Made by a program: the position numbers and the translations under genes. A stretch of 64,000 bases of DNA from Asaia lannensis NBRC 102526 (GTDB lineage: Bacteria; Pseudomonadota; Alphaproteobacteria; Acetobacterales; Acetobacteraceae), in contig NZ_JAMXQU010000010.1 of the NCBI RefSeq assembly GCF_024054035.1, positions 1 through 64,000 of the forward strand, read 5' to 3'. This document shows positions 26,957 to 37,253 of this stretch, piece after piece. The notes beneath the pieces are model-generated. The model made no database searches. It was not told the DNA's origin and saw only the letters and a program-made list of their open reading frames with translations. The stretch's first letter is position 1; each line of letters begins with the position of its first letter.

Positions 26957-28213
26957 ATGTCCTCACTCAGCCTTTTTGCGATCCTTCTGACGCTTTGCAC
27001 CATTTGCGGCATTCTCAATTACAAGCTGCTCAAACTGCCGATGACGATCGGCATATTGCTGATCGCCCTTGTTGTGTCGCTGATTGTCAAAGGGCTCGAT
27101 ATCGCTCTGCCGAGTGTGGATCTGCATACGCTTCCCATGACCCTGCTCGCCTCGGCCGACCTGCCGGGCAATCTGCTCGATGGCGCGTTGTCTTTCCTGC
27201 TTTTTGCAGGCGCGCTTCAGGTCGACACGAAGGAGCTTATGGAGCGCAAGTTCTCCGTGCTTTTTCTCGCCATTATCGGGACGATTCTTGCGGTCTTCCT
27301 TCTTGGTGGCGCCATGTACTGGGTCATGGGGGCGGTGGGGCTGCCCGTTCCTTTTCTCTGGTGCGTGGTGTTGGGGGCGATCCTTGCCCCGACCGATCCC
27401 GTGTCGGTGGTTGGCATGCTGCGCAGGCTCGGCCTGCCAGGGCCGATACAGGCCATCTTTGCAGGAGAAAGCCTGTTCAATGACGGCATAAGCATCGTCA
27501 TTTTCGGCCTTGCCATGACGCTGGTCACCGGTGAAGCGCATCACCTGACATTCATGGACGCGGTCGAGGCTTTCGGGATCGAGGCGATCGGCGGTGCGGG
27601 GCTCGGTTTCGTGGCCGGGCTGATCGCGCTGCTCTGCTTTCGGGCGGTACGTGACAGCCATTTGCAGCTTCTGGTTTCACTCAGCCTTGCTGCGGGCACG
27701 TTCAGTCTTGCCCATGCGCTGGGCATGTCGGGTCCGATTGCCGTGGTGGTGGCAGGCTTATGCCTTGGCAGCGAACGCGCAAGAAGCAGCATGGACGAGC
27801 ACGCACGCGAAGAGCTGAACAGCTTCTGGACCCTCGTGGACGAAATCCTGAACGCGCTCTTGTTCCTCATGATCGGCTTTGAGGTTCTGGCTGCCATCCC
27901 GAGCCGACATGCTCTCTGGGCGCTGCTTCTGGGTGTTCCGCTCTCCATTGCAGCGCGTGCGCTCAGCGTGTTTCTGGCGATCCTGCCTATCCACCTCTAT
28001 GGCGAGCATCGCGGGCGCATGCTGGCCGTTCTCACATGGGGCGGACTGCGCGGCGGTATCTCGCTTTCGCTCGCCCTGACCCTGCCAGCCGGACCGATGA
28101 AGGATATTCTGGCGCCCATCTGCTACGGGATCGTTGTGTTCACCATTCTGGTTCAGGGCCTGACCATGGAGCGCGTTGCGCTGCATTTCTATCCCAGAAA
28201 AGATCAGGCCTGA
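26957..28213 (+). CDS. CPA1-family Na+/H+ antiporter (NhaP-like)
   Basis: The 418-residue membrane protein has 12-13 hydrophobic helices. The ion-binding signatures of NhaP-type antiporters are visible: AILAPTDPVSVVG and GESLFNDGISIVIF (the Asn-Asp pair). WGGLRGGISLSLAL is in the C-terminal third. It exchanges Na+ or K+ for protons, useful for pH homeostasis in an acid producer. There is no C-terminal RCK or cyclic-nucleotide domain. It is convergent with comEC, with an 8-bp gap. Confidence 0.92.
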   Translation: MSSLSLFAILLTLCTICGILNYKLLKLPMTIGILLIALVVSLIVKGLDIALPSVDLHTLPMTLLASADLPGNLLDGALSFLLFAGALQVDTKELMERKFSVLFLAIIGTILAVFLLGGAMYWVMGAVGLPVPFLWCVVLGAILAPTDPVSVVGMLRRLGLPGPIQAIFAGESLFNDGISIVIFGLAMTLVTGEAHHLTFMDAVEAFGIEAIGGAGLGFVAGLIALLCFRAVRDSHLQLLVSLSLAAGTFSLAHALGMSGPIAVVVAGLCLGSERARSSMDEHAREELNSFWTLVDEILNALLFLMIGFEVLAAIPSRHALWALLLGVPLSIAARALSVFLAILPIHLYGEHRGRMLAVLTWGGLRGGISLSLALTLPAGPMKDILAPICYGIVVFTILVQGLTMERVALHFYPRKDQA

Positions 28214-28221
28214 GGCGAGGC

Positions 28222-30336
28222 CTATTCTTCCCGGGCCAGAGGCAGATTCGGCATGCCTCTGAAACCGGGACGCGGGACCCAGAGCCGTGCCCCACGCCAC
28301 GCGCGATCGGACAGGATTTCGAAGCCCGCCGCCCCTTTCCGGTTTCTCCGCCTGCGCACCATGACCGCACCGTCACGCCAGACCGTAAACCGATCGATGA
28401 AAAGACCTGTCTTGCATGTATCGGACAGGGGGATAGCGCTCACTATCAGAGAAGCGCTTTCACAGTTTGCCTGTAACAGCGCTGGGGCCACCGGTCGGAA
28501 TTGCAGCCTCACAGCCTGCTCCCCGACACGGAAACGACATCCTGCTTCGGAACAGGAATCCAATTGTGCCGACGCCGTGACAGGTAACGGCCAGGCCTGC
28601 TGCCACGACGTCAGAATTCGGTTTTCGAGCCCGTTATGTGGCCCCGCTATCCACCGGTCGCGATCCTGAAAGGCGATCAGCCCTGCATCGGGAGAGACCA
28701 GCACGAGCGGTCTCGTGCCAGACAGAGGCGACAGCACGGCAAGAACCATGCAGGGCAGAAAGACGGCGCGCGCCCTGCCTCGCCAGAGGCATAATCCGCA
28801 TAGCCCTGCCATATAAAGCACCACTCCCCGGAACGGCATGTGCGGTACGGCAATATGAGCCAGGGGCAGTGCAGCAACACGGGATGCCAGAAACGAGATA
28901 AGCCCTATTCCCTGCCCCATGACCCAGAGCGGCGCAGCCGCAGCTCCAAGCGGCATGAGCATCAGGGCGCAAAGCCCTGCTGGCATCACGCAAAACGCGG
29001 CGACAGGCACGGCCAGAAGGTTGGCCATCACAAACCAGGGCTGGAAACTGCCGAACCCCGCCATGACAAGGGGCAGAGTCGCGCCTCCTGCCAGAGCACT
29101 GGTCAAAACGAGCAGCAGAAGATGATGTTCCACCCCACCCTGACGACCTCTTTCGGCCCGCCGGACGAACCAGGGGCGCAGAGCGTCATACCCCGCAATC
29201 AGGGCCATTACGGCCGCAAAAGACATCTGGAAAGACAGATCAAGCACGAGAACCGGCGAGGCGATGAGCAGCACGAACGCCACCACCGCAAGGGAGCGCA
29301 TGGAGAGAACGCGACGCCCGCTCAGCAGCGCCAGCGTGGCCAGACCGGCCATGCCGAGACTGCGCAAGGCAGGCAGGTGAGCCCCGGTGAGCATGACATA
29401 AACCGCCCCCACCCCGAGCGCTGCAAAGGCGGCGATTTCACGACAGGGCAGACGCAGACCGAGCCAGGGCCAGAGAACGAGCATCTGCCTTGTGACGAAA
29501 AACACCGTGCCCATCACGAGCCCCAGATGCAGCCCCGCAACGGCCAGAATATGCGCAAGACCCGACGCCGCGTAATCCTGTCTCGTCTGCTGGCTGATCG
29601 CCTCGCCATGACCGGCAAGAAGCGTCGAGGCAATGGCTGCACGCTGGCCGTACAGGTGATGGGCAATCACCGAAGCGATCAGCCCTCGCCAGCGCCCCAG
29701 CCTGTAGCCTTTGGGGGCTTCGAGAATAACTGGCACGCCCAGAACACGCCCTGTTCCGGCCAGCCCCTCGAACCACGCCTCGCGCTGCCTGTCTCGCGCA
29801 CCGGGGAAATCGGGCCAGTCCGGTGGGCGAAGCACGGCGCGCAGTCGCAGGGTCATGCCCGGCTCGTAGTCCCGGTCGTCATGCGCAAAAAGCAGCAGGT
29901 CGCGTCTGAGCGGAGCCATGCCGATATCCACACCGGTTTCGAACACGGCATGTTCGATGCGCAGACGTTGCAGGACCTGCCCTGCATCGCGCCTTGTCGC
30001 AACATCGGCCACCACGCCATGCATCGTCACACCGAGTGAGGGCAAAGCGGGCATGGGGGGCTGTCGCAATGCCTGCCCACGCGCAGCGAGAAAACCCAGA
30101 CCGGTCATGATCATGACAAGACCGACGCTGCGCGTGCAAAGCCGCTTCCAGCCCGGAACAAGCACGAGCCCTCCCGTCAGAACACAGGCGCTCGCCCACC
30201 GCCCTCCCGGCTCATAAAGCGGAAGAAAATAGACAAGGCATCCCGCAGCCCATGCCACGGCCAGCCATGCGGCAAGCCCCCTGCCCTGAGCCAGAAGCAC
30301 ACGCTCGCAGCGTTCGAGACTGCGAAACACGATCAC
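28222..30336 (-). CDS. comEC: ComEC/Rec2 family DNA-uptake channel protein
   Basis: The 704-residue inner-membrane protein carries single-stranded DNA into the cell during transformation. It has N-terminal helices and a DUF4131-like region (about 100-190, with LRAVLRPPDWPDFPGARD). The Competence domain follows, with LAHILAVAGLHLGLVMG, GAVYVMLTGAHLPALRSLGM and LDLSFQMSFAA. The last 150 residues contain no HxHxDH motif, so the metallo-beta-lactamase domain of Bacillus ComEC is absent or degenerate, as I recall for several alphaproteobacterial versions. The start is GTG at 30336 with AAGGTG upstream. dprA at 36085 is a second competence gene. Confidence 0.9.
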   Translation of the reverse strand: MIVFRSLERCERVLLAQGRGLAAWLAVAWAAGCLVYFLPLYEPGGRWASACVLTGGLVLVPGWKRLCTRSVGLVMIMTGLGFLAARGQALRQPPMPALPSLGVTMHGVVADVATRRDAGQVLQRLRIEHAVFETGVDIGMAPLRRDLLLFAHDDRDYEPGMTLRLRAVLRPPDWPDFPGARDRQREAWFEGLAGTGRVLGVPVILEAPKGYRLGRWRGLIASVIAHHLYGQRAAIASTLLAGHGEAISQQTRQDYAASGLAHILAVAGLHLGLVMGTVFFVTRQMLVLWPWLGLRLPCREIAAFAALGVGAVYVMLTGAHLPALRSLGMAGLATLALLSGRRVLSMRSLAVVAFVLLIASPVLVLDLSFQMSFAAVMALIAGYDALRPWFVRRAERGRQGGVEHHLLLLVLTSALAGGATLPLVMAGFGSFQPWFVMANLLAVPVAAFCVMPAGLCALMLMPLGAAAAPLWVMGQGIGLISFLASRVAALPLAHIAVPHMPFRGVVLYMAGLCGLCLWRGRARAVFLPCMVLAVLSPLSGTRPLVLVSPDAGLIAFQDRDRWIAGPHNGLENRILTSWQQAWPLPVTASAQLDSCSEAGCRFRVGEQAVRLQFRPVAPALLQANCESASLIVSAIPLSDTCKTGLFIDRFTVWRDGAVMVRRRRNRKGAAGFEILSDRAWRGARLWVPRPGFRGMPNLPLAREE

Positions 30337-30399
30337 GGGGTTTCACCTTGCCCCTGTTCGCAAGGCGCATTCCTGCCCACACGCCCAGGAAAGCGCCTG

Positions 30400-31470
30400 T
30401 CAGGGGGCGTCGGGCACATGATCGCGGTAACGATCCCAGTGATGGATCAGCTCTGCCACGACCGGCGCACCCACCCGCTCGTTATTGTCGAATGCGATAA
30501 TCTGCCCCGGCCCCTCATCGCCCATCGACTCGGTCAGGGAGACACCCGGCGGTGGCATGGACGGGTTGGAACCCGAACGCAGGACCATTACGCGCTCAGG
30601 ATCGACATAGCCCCATTTGGCAAGAAGACGCATCTGCTTCTGGTTTGTCTGGCTTTCCTCATTGGTCATGACGAAAACGCCCTGGTTCTTCGTCCAGAGT
30701 TTTACCCAGTCCTGCGCCCAGCCGTTGCGTGCTTCGCCATGCCAGTAGCGCATGGCACCCAGCGTCTCGCCCATCACGATCATGGGGGGCTTGCTGGCTG
30801 GAAGGCGCGCAGGCCAGGCTGCCCGCCTGCGTGCAATTTCGGGGTCGTCGGCAAGTGCCACATTCCTGCTCAGACCATAGGCCCAGCGTGCCAGTCCCTG
30901 ATTGAGCGGATAGGCCTTGGTCAACTGCGCCACATCCGTGACCGAACCATAATGGTTGGGATTTTCAGGCAATGCGTTGGGACGATCTGCACCGATGGCA
31001 TACAGCCCATAAGGCCAGCCTTTGGGAATGGAGCGATCGTCCAGTTCGCGCAGGGCATCGCCATCGACAACCCAGCGTGCCCAGGCCACGCTCCCGACCG
31101 ACGCCACATTGGGATTCACACCCGAGATCCCGGTGAAAATCCAGTACGTCTTTTTCAGGTCGAAAGCCGGGTCGAGCGCAAGCGCCATGAGCTCGGACGC
31201 GCCGGAACGCAGCACGATTCCATAAACCCCGTCGGCATTGCGCCTGAGGATCGGCTCTTTCACGCCACGCACAGGCACCTGCCGGTCGAGATGCTCACGC
31301 TCGACCCAGTCCTGATATTCACCCGGTGCATCGCCAGTATCGGCCCCGTTTTCCCACCCAGCCACAATAATGACCTTGGGCTCCAGCGGCGCTGCAGACG
31401 CTGAGACTGCCCCTATGGAGGCAATACAGGCAAGTGAGGAAATCAGGTACGGGACAAGACGGCTTTTCAT
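30400..31470 (-). CDS. Purine nucleoside permease (NUP) family protein
   Basis: The 356-residue exported protein has a signal peptide (about 1-26, ending ASAA) and the NUP-family segments KVIIVAGWENGADTGDAPGE, YWIFTGISGVNPNVASVGSV, SRNVALADD and RSGSNPSMPPPGVS. The family was named from a Candida nucleoside permease, but the fold resembles nucleoside phosphorylases, so a periplasmic purine-nucleoside binding or cleaving role is as likely. It is divergent from gltX and 63 bp upstream of comEC on the same strand. Confidence 0.85.
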   Translation of the reverse strand: MKSRLVPYLISSLACIASIGAVSASAAPLEPKVIIVAGWENGADTGDAPGEYQDWVEREHLDRQVPVRGVKEPILRRNADGVYGIVLRSGASELMALALDPAFDLKKTYWIFTGISGVNPNVASVGSVAWARWVVDGDALRELDDRSIPKGWPYGLYAIGADRPNALPENPNHYGSVTDVAQLTKAYPLNQGLARWAYGLSRNVALADDPEIARRRAAWPARLPASKPPMIVMGETLGAMRYWHGEARNGWAQDWVKLWTKNQGVFVMTNEESQTNQKQMRLLAKWGYVDPERVMVLRSGSNPSMPPPGVSLTESMGDEGPGQIIAFDNNERVGAPVVAELIHHWDRYRDHVPDAP

Positions 31471-31794
31471 GTCGGTATCGTTACATCGAATACAGGATTC
31501 TGCAAATACCGTATATCAGGGCCGCCATATCAGGATCATCGTCTGGACGGTTTCTCTGATGTCATGGGACTCCTCATGAGGCTCTGCCCTGCTTCCGGGA
31601 GAGGAGCCTGTCCCATCGATCCCGGTTTTCCCATCCGGATTTTCAACAAGCGGGTTTCAGGAGAACGACTGTCTTCTGACGGGGCTAAAGGTCATGCGGC
31701 CCATGATACCGACCCCGATGACAGGGTGCCCGCACACCGGACAACAAATCGCCATCCTGTAGTGCAGCGCACGCAATCATGCTATGCACCCGCC
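31471..31794. other. Divergent intergenic region of the NUP gene and gltX
   Basis: The gltX frame is open back to 31564 but the extension has no conserved residues. An ACCGACCCCGATGACAGGGT-type G+C-rich stretch and several short repeats are present, but I could not identify a -35/-10 pair or a tRNA. It presumably holds both promoters. Confidence 0.4.
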
Positions 31795-33201
31795 ATGACC
31801 GTTCGCACACGCTTTGCCCCTTCTCCCACCGGCTTGCTGCATATCGGCAATGCCCGTGCGGCCCTGTTCAATTTCCTTTTCGCCCGCCATCACGGTGGAC
31901 AATTCCTACTCAGGATCGAGGACACGGATCGCGAGCGCTCCACGCAGCGCGCGGTCGATGTGATTTTCGACGGACTGGCCTGGATGGGCATCACTGCGGA
32001 TGAAGAGCCCGTCTTCCAGTCCACGCGTCAGGAGCGTCATACGGAAGTGGCGCATGAACTGCTGGAGAAGGGTCTGGCTTATCGCTGCTATTGCACGGCC
32101 GACGAGCTGAAGCAGATGCGCGAAGACGCCATCGCGAACGGCCAGCCGCCCCGCTATAACGGGATGTGGCGCGACCGCGACCCGTCAGAGGCCCCTGAAG
32201 GGGCGCCTTTTGCGGTGCGCCTGAAAGCCCCGCGTGAGGGCGAAACCATAATCAACGATCTGGTTCAGGGCGAGGTCCGCGTGGCCAATGCCGAAATGGA
32301 CGATCTGATCATTCTGCGCTCCGATGGTACGCCCACCTATCTTCACGCGGTGGTATGCGACGATCATGATATGGCGATCACCCATGTCATCCGGGGTGAC
32401 GACCATCTGACCAACACGTTCCGTCAGGCCATGATCTATCGTGCCATGGGCTGGGATCTGCCGAATTTTGCGCATTTGCCGCTGATCCATGGCCCAGATG
32501 GAGCCAAACTGTCCAAGCGCCATGGTGCACAATCCGTGGTGGAGTTCCGCGATGAAGGCTTCCTGCCGGAAGCGCTGTGCAACTACCTGCTGCGTCTGGG
32601 CTGGGGTCACGGCGATGCCGAGATCCTGAACCGCGAGGAACAGATCCGCCTGTTCGATCTGGATGGTGTGGGGCGCTCGCCGTCACGCATGGACTACGTC
32701 AAGCTCACGCATCTCAATGGCGTCTATATGCGTGAGGCCGACGATGCACGCCTGACCGAAGACGTGCTGGATCGTCTGAAGGAGCGCGAGGACGTAACGG
32801 TAGACGATGCCCTGCGCGCGCGCGTGCTGACCCTGATGCCGGGGCTGAAGGAACGCGCCAAGCTGCTGACCGATCTGGCTGACAGTGCGGCTTTCCTCGG
32901 GCGGTCGCTGCCCTTTAGCTACGATGCGAAGGCACAGAAGCAGCTTTCGGAAGAGGGCAAGGACGTGCTGCGCGGTGTCGCGCAGGCGCTCGCTCTGGTC
33001 GAGCCCTTCGAGGCGCCCGCCATCGATGCGGCTCTGCGCGAATTTGCCGAAACCAAGTCCATCAAGCTGGGTCAGGTCGCCCAGCCCCTGCGTGCAGCCA
33101 TGACAGGCAGCACGGTATCGCCCGGCATCGATCTGACCCTTCAAGCCCTTGGCCGGGACGAGGTTCTGGCCCGTATAGGAGCCGCGATCGCGCATGGCTG
33201 A
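31795..33201 (+). CDS. gltX: Glutamyl-tRNA synthetase
   Basis: This 468-residue class I synthetase charges tRNA-Glu and, in organisms with GatCAB, also tRNA-Gln. The HIGH motif is [16 protein letters not shown] and the KMSKS motif is GAKLSKRHG. The catalytic core is followed by a helical anticodon-binding domain. The ATG at 31795 begins the conserved [13 protein letters not shown]. It overlaps pyrB by 8 bp and heads the pyrB-pyrC-plsY-dprA-topA run. A second gltX paralogue elsewhere is possible, since many alphaproteobacteria have two. Confidence 0.96.
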   Translation: MTVRTRFAPSPTGLLHIGNARAALFNFLFARHHGGQFLLRIEDTDRERSTQRAVDVIFDGLAWMGITADEEPVFQSTRQERHTEVAHELLEKGLAYRCYCTADELKQMREDAIANGQPPRYNGMWRDRDPSEAPEGAPFAVRLKAPREGETIINDLVQGEVRVANAEMDDLIILRSDGTPTYLHAVVCDDHDMAITHVIRGDDHLTNTFRQAMIYRAMGWDLPNFAHLPLIHGPDGAKLSKRHGAQSVVEFRDEGFLPEALCNYLLRLGWGHGDAEILNREEQIRLFDLDGVGRSPSRMDYVKLTHLNGVYMREADDARLTEDVLDRLKEREDVTVDDALRARVLTLMPGLKERAKLLTDLADSAAFLGRSLPFSYDAKAQKQLSEEGKDVLRGVAQALALVEPFEAPAIDAALREFAETKSIKLGQVAQPLRAAMTGSTVSPGIDLTLQALGRDEVLARIGAAIAHG

Positions 33202-34135
33202 GACGCTCACCCGACGGCATCACCTGCTCGGCCTTGAGGGCATGAGCGCCGATGAGATCACCCCTTATCTCGATCTCGCGGCCAATTATGCCCTGCTGAG
33301 CCGTTCGCGCACCGCCCCGCGCGATGCGCTGCGTGGCCGGACGGTGATCAACATGTTCTTCGAGGACAGCACACGTACGCGCACCAGCTTCGAACTGGCG
33401 GGCAAGCGTCTGGGCGCGGATGTCATCAACATGACGGTCGCGACCTCTTCGGTGAACAAGGGCGAAACGCTGCTCGACACGGCAGCCACGCTCAATGCCA
33501 TGCGCTGCGATCTGCTAGTCGTGCGTCATGCCGCCTCGGGTGCGCCTGCCCTGCTGGCGCAGAAAGTCGAAGCCAGTGTGGTCAATGCCGGTGACGGCAT
33601 GCACGAGCACCCGACACAGGCCTTGCTGGATGCGCTGACCATCAAGCGTCATCTGGGTACGCTCAGCGGTCTGACCGTCGCGATCTGCGGCGATGTGGGT
33701 CATAGCCGTGTGGCACGCTCGAACATTCATCTGCTGACCGCCATGGGGAGCAAGGTGCGTCTGGTGGGGCCGCCCACGCTGGTGCCTGCGGCCATGGCCT
33801 CTCTGGGGTCGGTATCCATTCATCACGATATGGAAAGCGGGTTGCGCGACGCCGATGTGGTGATGACGCTGCGTCTCCAGCGCGAACGTATGGGCGCCGG
33901 ACTCGTGCCGAGCGCACGCGAGTTCTTCCGCTTCTATGGCGTGGATAGCCGTCGTCTTGCACTGGCAAAGCCCGGCGCGCTCGTCATGCATCCCGGCCCG
34001 ATGAATCGCGGTGTCGAGATTGCCTCTGATGTCGCCGATTCGGCTCAGAGCGTCATTCAGGAACAGGTCGAGATGGGTGTGGCCGTACGCATGGCCGTGC
34101 TCGACCGACTTTCACGCATGCGGATTGCGTCATGA
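33194..34135 (+). CDS. pyrB: Aspartate carbamoyltransferase catalytic subunit
   Basis: This 313-residue enzyme forms N-carbamoyl-aspartate, the second step of pyrimidine synthesis. Carbamoyl-phosphate motifs are [11 protein letters not shown] and [13 protein letters not shown]; the aspartate loop lies near RLQRERM, and [11 protein letters not shown] closes the site. It overlaps gltX by 8 bp and pyrC by 4 bp, so expression is coupled. No pyrI regulatory gene is present; the neighbouring dihydroorotase-like protein probably assembles with it. Confidence 0.97.
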   Translation: MAETLTRRHHLLGLEGMSADEITPYLDLAANYALLSRSRTAPRDALRGRTVINMFFEDSTRTRTSFELAGKRLGADVINMTVATSSVNKGETLLDTAATLNAMRCDLLVVRHAASGAPALLAQKVEASVVNAGDGMHEHPTQALLDALTIKRHLGTLSGLTVAICGDVGHSRVARSNIHLLTAMGSKVRLVGPPTLVPAAMASLGSVSIHHDMESGLRDADVVMTLRLQRERMGAGLVPSAREFFRFYGVDSRRLALAKPGALVMHPGPMNRGVEIASDVADSAQSVIQEQVEMGVAVRMAVLDRLSRMRIAS

Positions 34136-35424
34136 CCGATCTCGTTTTTGAAAACATCCGGCTGATCGACCCGGTTTCCGGCCAAGATGCGCCCTCGCGT
34201 CTGCGCGTCTCGAACGGTCGCATTGCAGGGCGCGACAAGGCCGGCGCCGAAGGTACGCCAGAAGGCGCACAGAGCATCGACGGCAAAGGTGCCGTGCTTT
34301 GCCCCGGTCTGGTCGATATGCGCGTCGCGATCGGCGAGCCGGGTTTCGAATATCGCGAAACCATTGCCTCCTGCGCCCGTGCGGCCGTGGCGGGGGGTGT
34401 GACCACGCTTGCTGCCCTGCCCAACTCCAAACCCGCCATCGACGAGCCGGCCCTTGTGCGCCTGCTGCGCGGTCGGGGCGAGGAAACGGGCCTTGTGACC
34501 ATTCTGCCCTACGGCGCCCTGACAAAGGGCTGCAAGGGCGAGGAGATGGCCGAGCTCGGCATGCTGCGTGAGGCCGGTGCCGTGGCTTTTACGGATGGTA
34601 TTCATGCCATTGCCGACACCAAGCGCATGCGCCAGCTCTTGGCCTATGCCAAGGGCATCGGCGCGCTGGTCGTGCAACATCCCGAAGATCCGTCTCTGGC
34701 CAAGGGAGGCGCTGCGACCGCTGGCGCCCTGGCTACGCGCATGGGCCTGCCGCAGATACCGGCCGCCGCAGAAGCCATTCTGATCGCACGCGATATCCGA
34801 CTGGCGGAAATGACCGGTGCCCCCCTGCATTTCGGCCATGTCTCGACCGGTGAAGGCCTTGAGCTGATCCGTCAGGCGAAAGCGCGCGGGCTGGCCATCA
34901 CCTGCGATACGGCCCCCCCCTATTTTGCGCTGAATGAAGAAGCGATCGGCGAATTTCGCACCTATGCCAAGCTCTCGCCCCCGCTGCGTGCGGAAGAAGA
35001 CCGTCTGGCGGTCTGTGCGGCGCTGGCCGATGGGACGATCGACGCCATCGCGTCCGATCATGCTCCGTGGGATGCCGATGACAAACGTCTGCCTTTTGCA
35101 CAGGCCAGTGCGGGCGGGACAGGGCTGACGACCTTGCTGGGTGTCGGTCTGTCTCTGGTTCATGACAATATCCTGATTCTGCCCCAGCTTGTTGCCCTCA
35201 TGACGCGCAGGCCTGCGGCAATTCTGGGATGCGATGCCGGTACGCTTGCCGAAGGAGCCAGTGCCGATCTGTGCCTGGTCGATCTCGATGCCGAATGGGT
35301 GGTCGAGGCCGGTGAGCAACCCGGACGCGCGCAGAACACGCCGTTCGATGGCAGAAGCCTGAAAGGACGCGTGATCGGCACCTGGAAACAGGGGCAACGC
35401 GTTTTCGACGGGCAGGCAGCATGA
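34132..35424 (+). CDS. pyrC: Dihydroorotase-like protein, probably non-catalytic (PyrC'/PyrX type)
   Basis: The 430-residue amidohydrolase-fold protein looks like class I dihydroorotase. The first zinc motif, normally DxHxHLREPG, reads [10 protein letters not shown], so both histidines are replaced by Arg and Ala. Other active-site positions remain: [23 protein letters not shown] and ASDHAPWD. Pseudomonas PyrC' lost the same histidines and only supports the aspartate carbamoyltransferase dodecamer; I infer the same here. An active dihydroorotase should then be encoded elsewhere. It overlaps pyrB and plsY by 4 bp each. Confidence 0.88.
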   Translation: MTDLVFENIRLIDPVSGQDAPSRLRVSNGRIAGRDKAGAEGTPEGAQSIDGKGAVLCPGLVDMRVAIGEPGFEYRETIASCARAAVAGGVTTLAALPNSKPAIDEPALVRLLRGRGEETGLVTILPYGALTKGCKGEEMAELGMLREAGAVAFTDGIHAIADTKRMRQLLAYAKGIGALVVQHPEDPSLAKGGAATAGALATRMGLPQIPAAAEAILIARDIRLAEMTGAPLHFGHVSTGEGLELIRQAKARGLAITCDTAPPYFALNEEAIGEFRTYAKLSPPLRAEEDRLAVCAALADGTIDAIASDHAPWDADDKRLPFAQASAGGTGLTTLLGVGLSLVHDNILILPQLVALMTRRPAAILGCDAGTLAEGASADLCLVDLDAEWVVEAGEQPGRAQNTPFDGRSLKGRVIGTWKQGQRVFDGQAA

Positions 35425-36071
35425 TCAATACCCTGCTCACCCCGCCTTTTCTGCTTTGTGCCGGACTTGCCTATCTGCTGGGCAGCATCCCTTTCGGATT
35501 GCTGATCAGCCGGGTCGGCGGAGCGGGCGATATTCGCAAGATCGGCTCAGGGAATATCGGCGCGACCAATGTTCTGCGCACGGGACGCAAGGGGCTGGCG
35601 GCCGCCACCCTTCTGCTCGATGCGCTCAAGGGTGCTCTGGCCGTTCTCATGGTCCCGCTTCTGCTCGATGGGCAGATCCAGACCGGCATGGCCATAGCCG
35701 CCGTTTTTGTGGTGATCGGTCATTGTTTCCCGGTCTGGCTCGGCTTTCGAGGTGGCAAGGGCGTGGCGACAGGTCTGGGCGCGCTTTTCGCCCTGTGCTG
35801 GCCGGTGGGTATTGCCTGCTGCCTGGTCTGGCTGGCAGTTGCCAAACTCTCCCATATCTCTTCGGCAGGGGCCCTGGCCGCATTCGCCGTCGCCCCGTTC
35901 ATCATGGCCCCTCTGAGCGAACAGCCAGTGCAAAGCCCTCTGCCTGTTGCCACGCTCTTTCTGACGCTGATTATCCTGCTGCGTCATACAAGCAATATCA
36001 GACGTCTGCTCACGGGGCGGGAATCGCGGATCAATATCGATCCACCGCCACAGACCAAGCAGGAAATCTGA
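35421..36071 (+). CDS. plsY: Acyl-phosphate:glycerol-3-phosphate acyltransferase PlsY
   Basis: This 216-residue inner-membrane enzyme makes lysophosphatidic acid, the first step in phospholipid synthesis. The conserved loops are GSIPFGLLISR, GSGNIGATNVLRTGRKG and GFRGGKGVATGLG. About five to six membrane helices are predicted. It overlaps pyrC by 4 bp, and dprA follows after 13 bp. Confidence 0.96.
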   Translation: MINTLLTPPFLLCAGLAYLLGSIPFGLLISRVGGAGDIRKIGSGNIGATNVLRTGRKGLAAATLLLDALKGALAVLMVPLLLDGQIQTGMAIAAVFVVIGHCFPVWLGFRGGKGVATGLGALFALCWPVGIACCLVWLAVAKLSHISSAGALAAFAVAPFIMAPLSEQPVQSPLPVATLFLTLIILLRHTSNIRRLLTGRESRINIDPPPQTKQEI

Positions 36072-36084
36072 GGGCATCGGACGC

Positions 36085-37212
36085 GTGACCGGCATTCCTT
36101 CTCCCGCAGAACGGCTTGATCTCATCAGGCTGGCCCGGACGGAAGGAATCGGGCCCGTCAATTTTCGCCGTCTTCTGAACGAACACGGATCGGCGAGCGA
36201 AGCGCTCGCTGCCCTGCCCGAACGCGCACGCAGAGCCGGACGACGGGGCGGCGTCACCATTCCCTCACCGGATTCGATTCTCGATGAACAGGACAGACTG
36301 GACCGCATGGGCGCGCAGATGCTTGTGCTCGGCGATGCAGCCTATCCACCGCTCCTTGCCCGCATTCCCGATGCCCCTCCCGTTCTGGGCGTATGGGGTC
36401 GTGTCGAACGCCTGTCTCAACGGGCAATCGGTGTGGTGGGCGCACGCAATGCCTCTGCGGGTGGGTTACGCCTTGCCGAAAGTCTGAGCGGGGCGCTCGC
36501 CCGTCAGGGCTGCGTGATCGTCTCCGGTCTTGCCCGCGGTATCGACTCGGTCGCCCATCGTGCCGCGTTGCATGAGGGCATGACGATCGGCGCGGCTGCG
36601 GGTGGGCTCGACTGTTTTTATCCTCCGGAAAACGAAGGGCTGTATCGCGCCATTGCCGAGCAGGGCTGCGTGGTTACCGAGGCCCCTCTCGGAACCATTC
36701 CGCAAGCCAGTCACTTCCCCCGTCGCAATCGTCTGATCGCGGGTCTGTCGCTTGGTGTGATTCTTGTCGAGGCTGCCCTGCGCTCCGGCACACTGATTAC
36801 GGCAAGACTGGCGCTGGAATACGGACGCGACGTATTCGCCGTGCCCGGATCGCCTCTGGACCCGCGTTCGCGCGGCGGCAACGATCTGCTGCGTCAGGGA
36901 GCGATTCTGACCGAAACAGCCCAGGACGTTCTCAACCAGATAGAAAGCGGCGTGCAGAGCCGTATCGAGCCGCAGTGGACCGGCCTGCCGGGTTTTTCGG
37001 AGCCTGTCATGTCCGGCTTCGTTCCGCCTCCTGCACCCGAAGAAGCACGCAAAAGGATACACGAACTCCTCTCTCCGACGCCTGTGGCAGTTGACGATAT
37101 TGTAGCGCGCTGCCAGTTCTCGGTTTCCACGGTGCTATCCGCCTTGTCAGAACTCGAACTTGGCGGCGTAGCGACCTTCCTTCCCGGGGGTCAGGTTGTG
37201 CTTGCAGCCTGA
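36085..37212 (+). CDS. dprA: DNA processing protein DprA
   Basis: This 375-residue protein binds incoming single-stranded DNA and loads RecA during transformation. A Rossmann fold carries RAIGVVGARNASAGGLRLAE, VSGLARGIDSVAHRAAL and FPRRNRLIAGLSLGVILVEA, followed by SGTLITARLALEYGRDVFAVP. The last 70 residues form a winged-helix domain (VAVDDIVARCQFSVSTVLSA). The start is GTG at 36085. It sits between plsY and topA, the common alphaproteobacterial arrangement. Confidence 0.96.
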   Translation: MTGIPSPAERLDLIRLARTEGIGPVNFRRLLNEHGSASEALAALPERARRAGRRGGVTIPSPDSILDEQDRLDRMGAQMLVLGDAAYPPLLARIPDAPPVLGVWGRVERLSQRAIGVVGARNASAGGLRLAESLSGALARQGCVIVSGLARGIDSVAHRAALHEGMTIGAAAGGLDCFYPPENEGLYRAIAEQGCVVTEAPLGTIPQASHFPRRNRLIAGLSLGVILVEAALRSGTLITARLALEYGRDVFAVPGSPLDPRSRGGNDLLRQGAILTETAQDVLNQIESGVQSRIEPQWTGLPGFSEPVMSGFVPPPAPEEARKRIHELLSPTPVAVDDIVARCQFSVSTVLSALSELELGGVATFLPGGQVVLAA

Positions 37213-37253
37213 TCCTGCGGTTATGAGCAGGCCGGAGCGGTTCTGGAGTAGAG

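Noticed and set aside
28840-30039. 399-codon open frame opposite comEC
   Set aside because: The composition (Gln/His/Arg-rich) is typical of antisense to hydrophobic membrane-protein codons; no motif is seen.
34057-35397. 446-codon open frame opposite the pyrC-like gene
   Set aside because: It is a mirror frame of a well-supported gene in a coupled operon.
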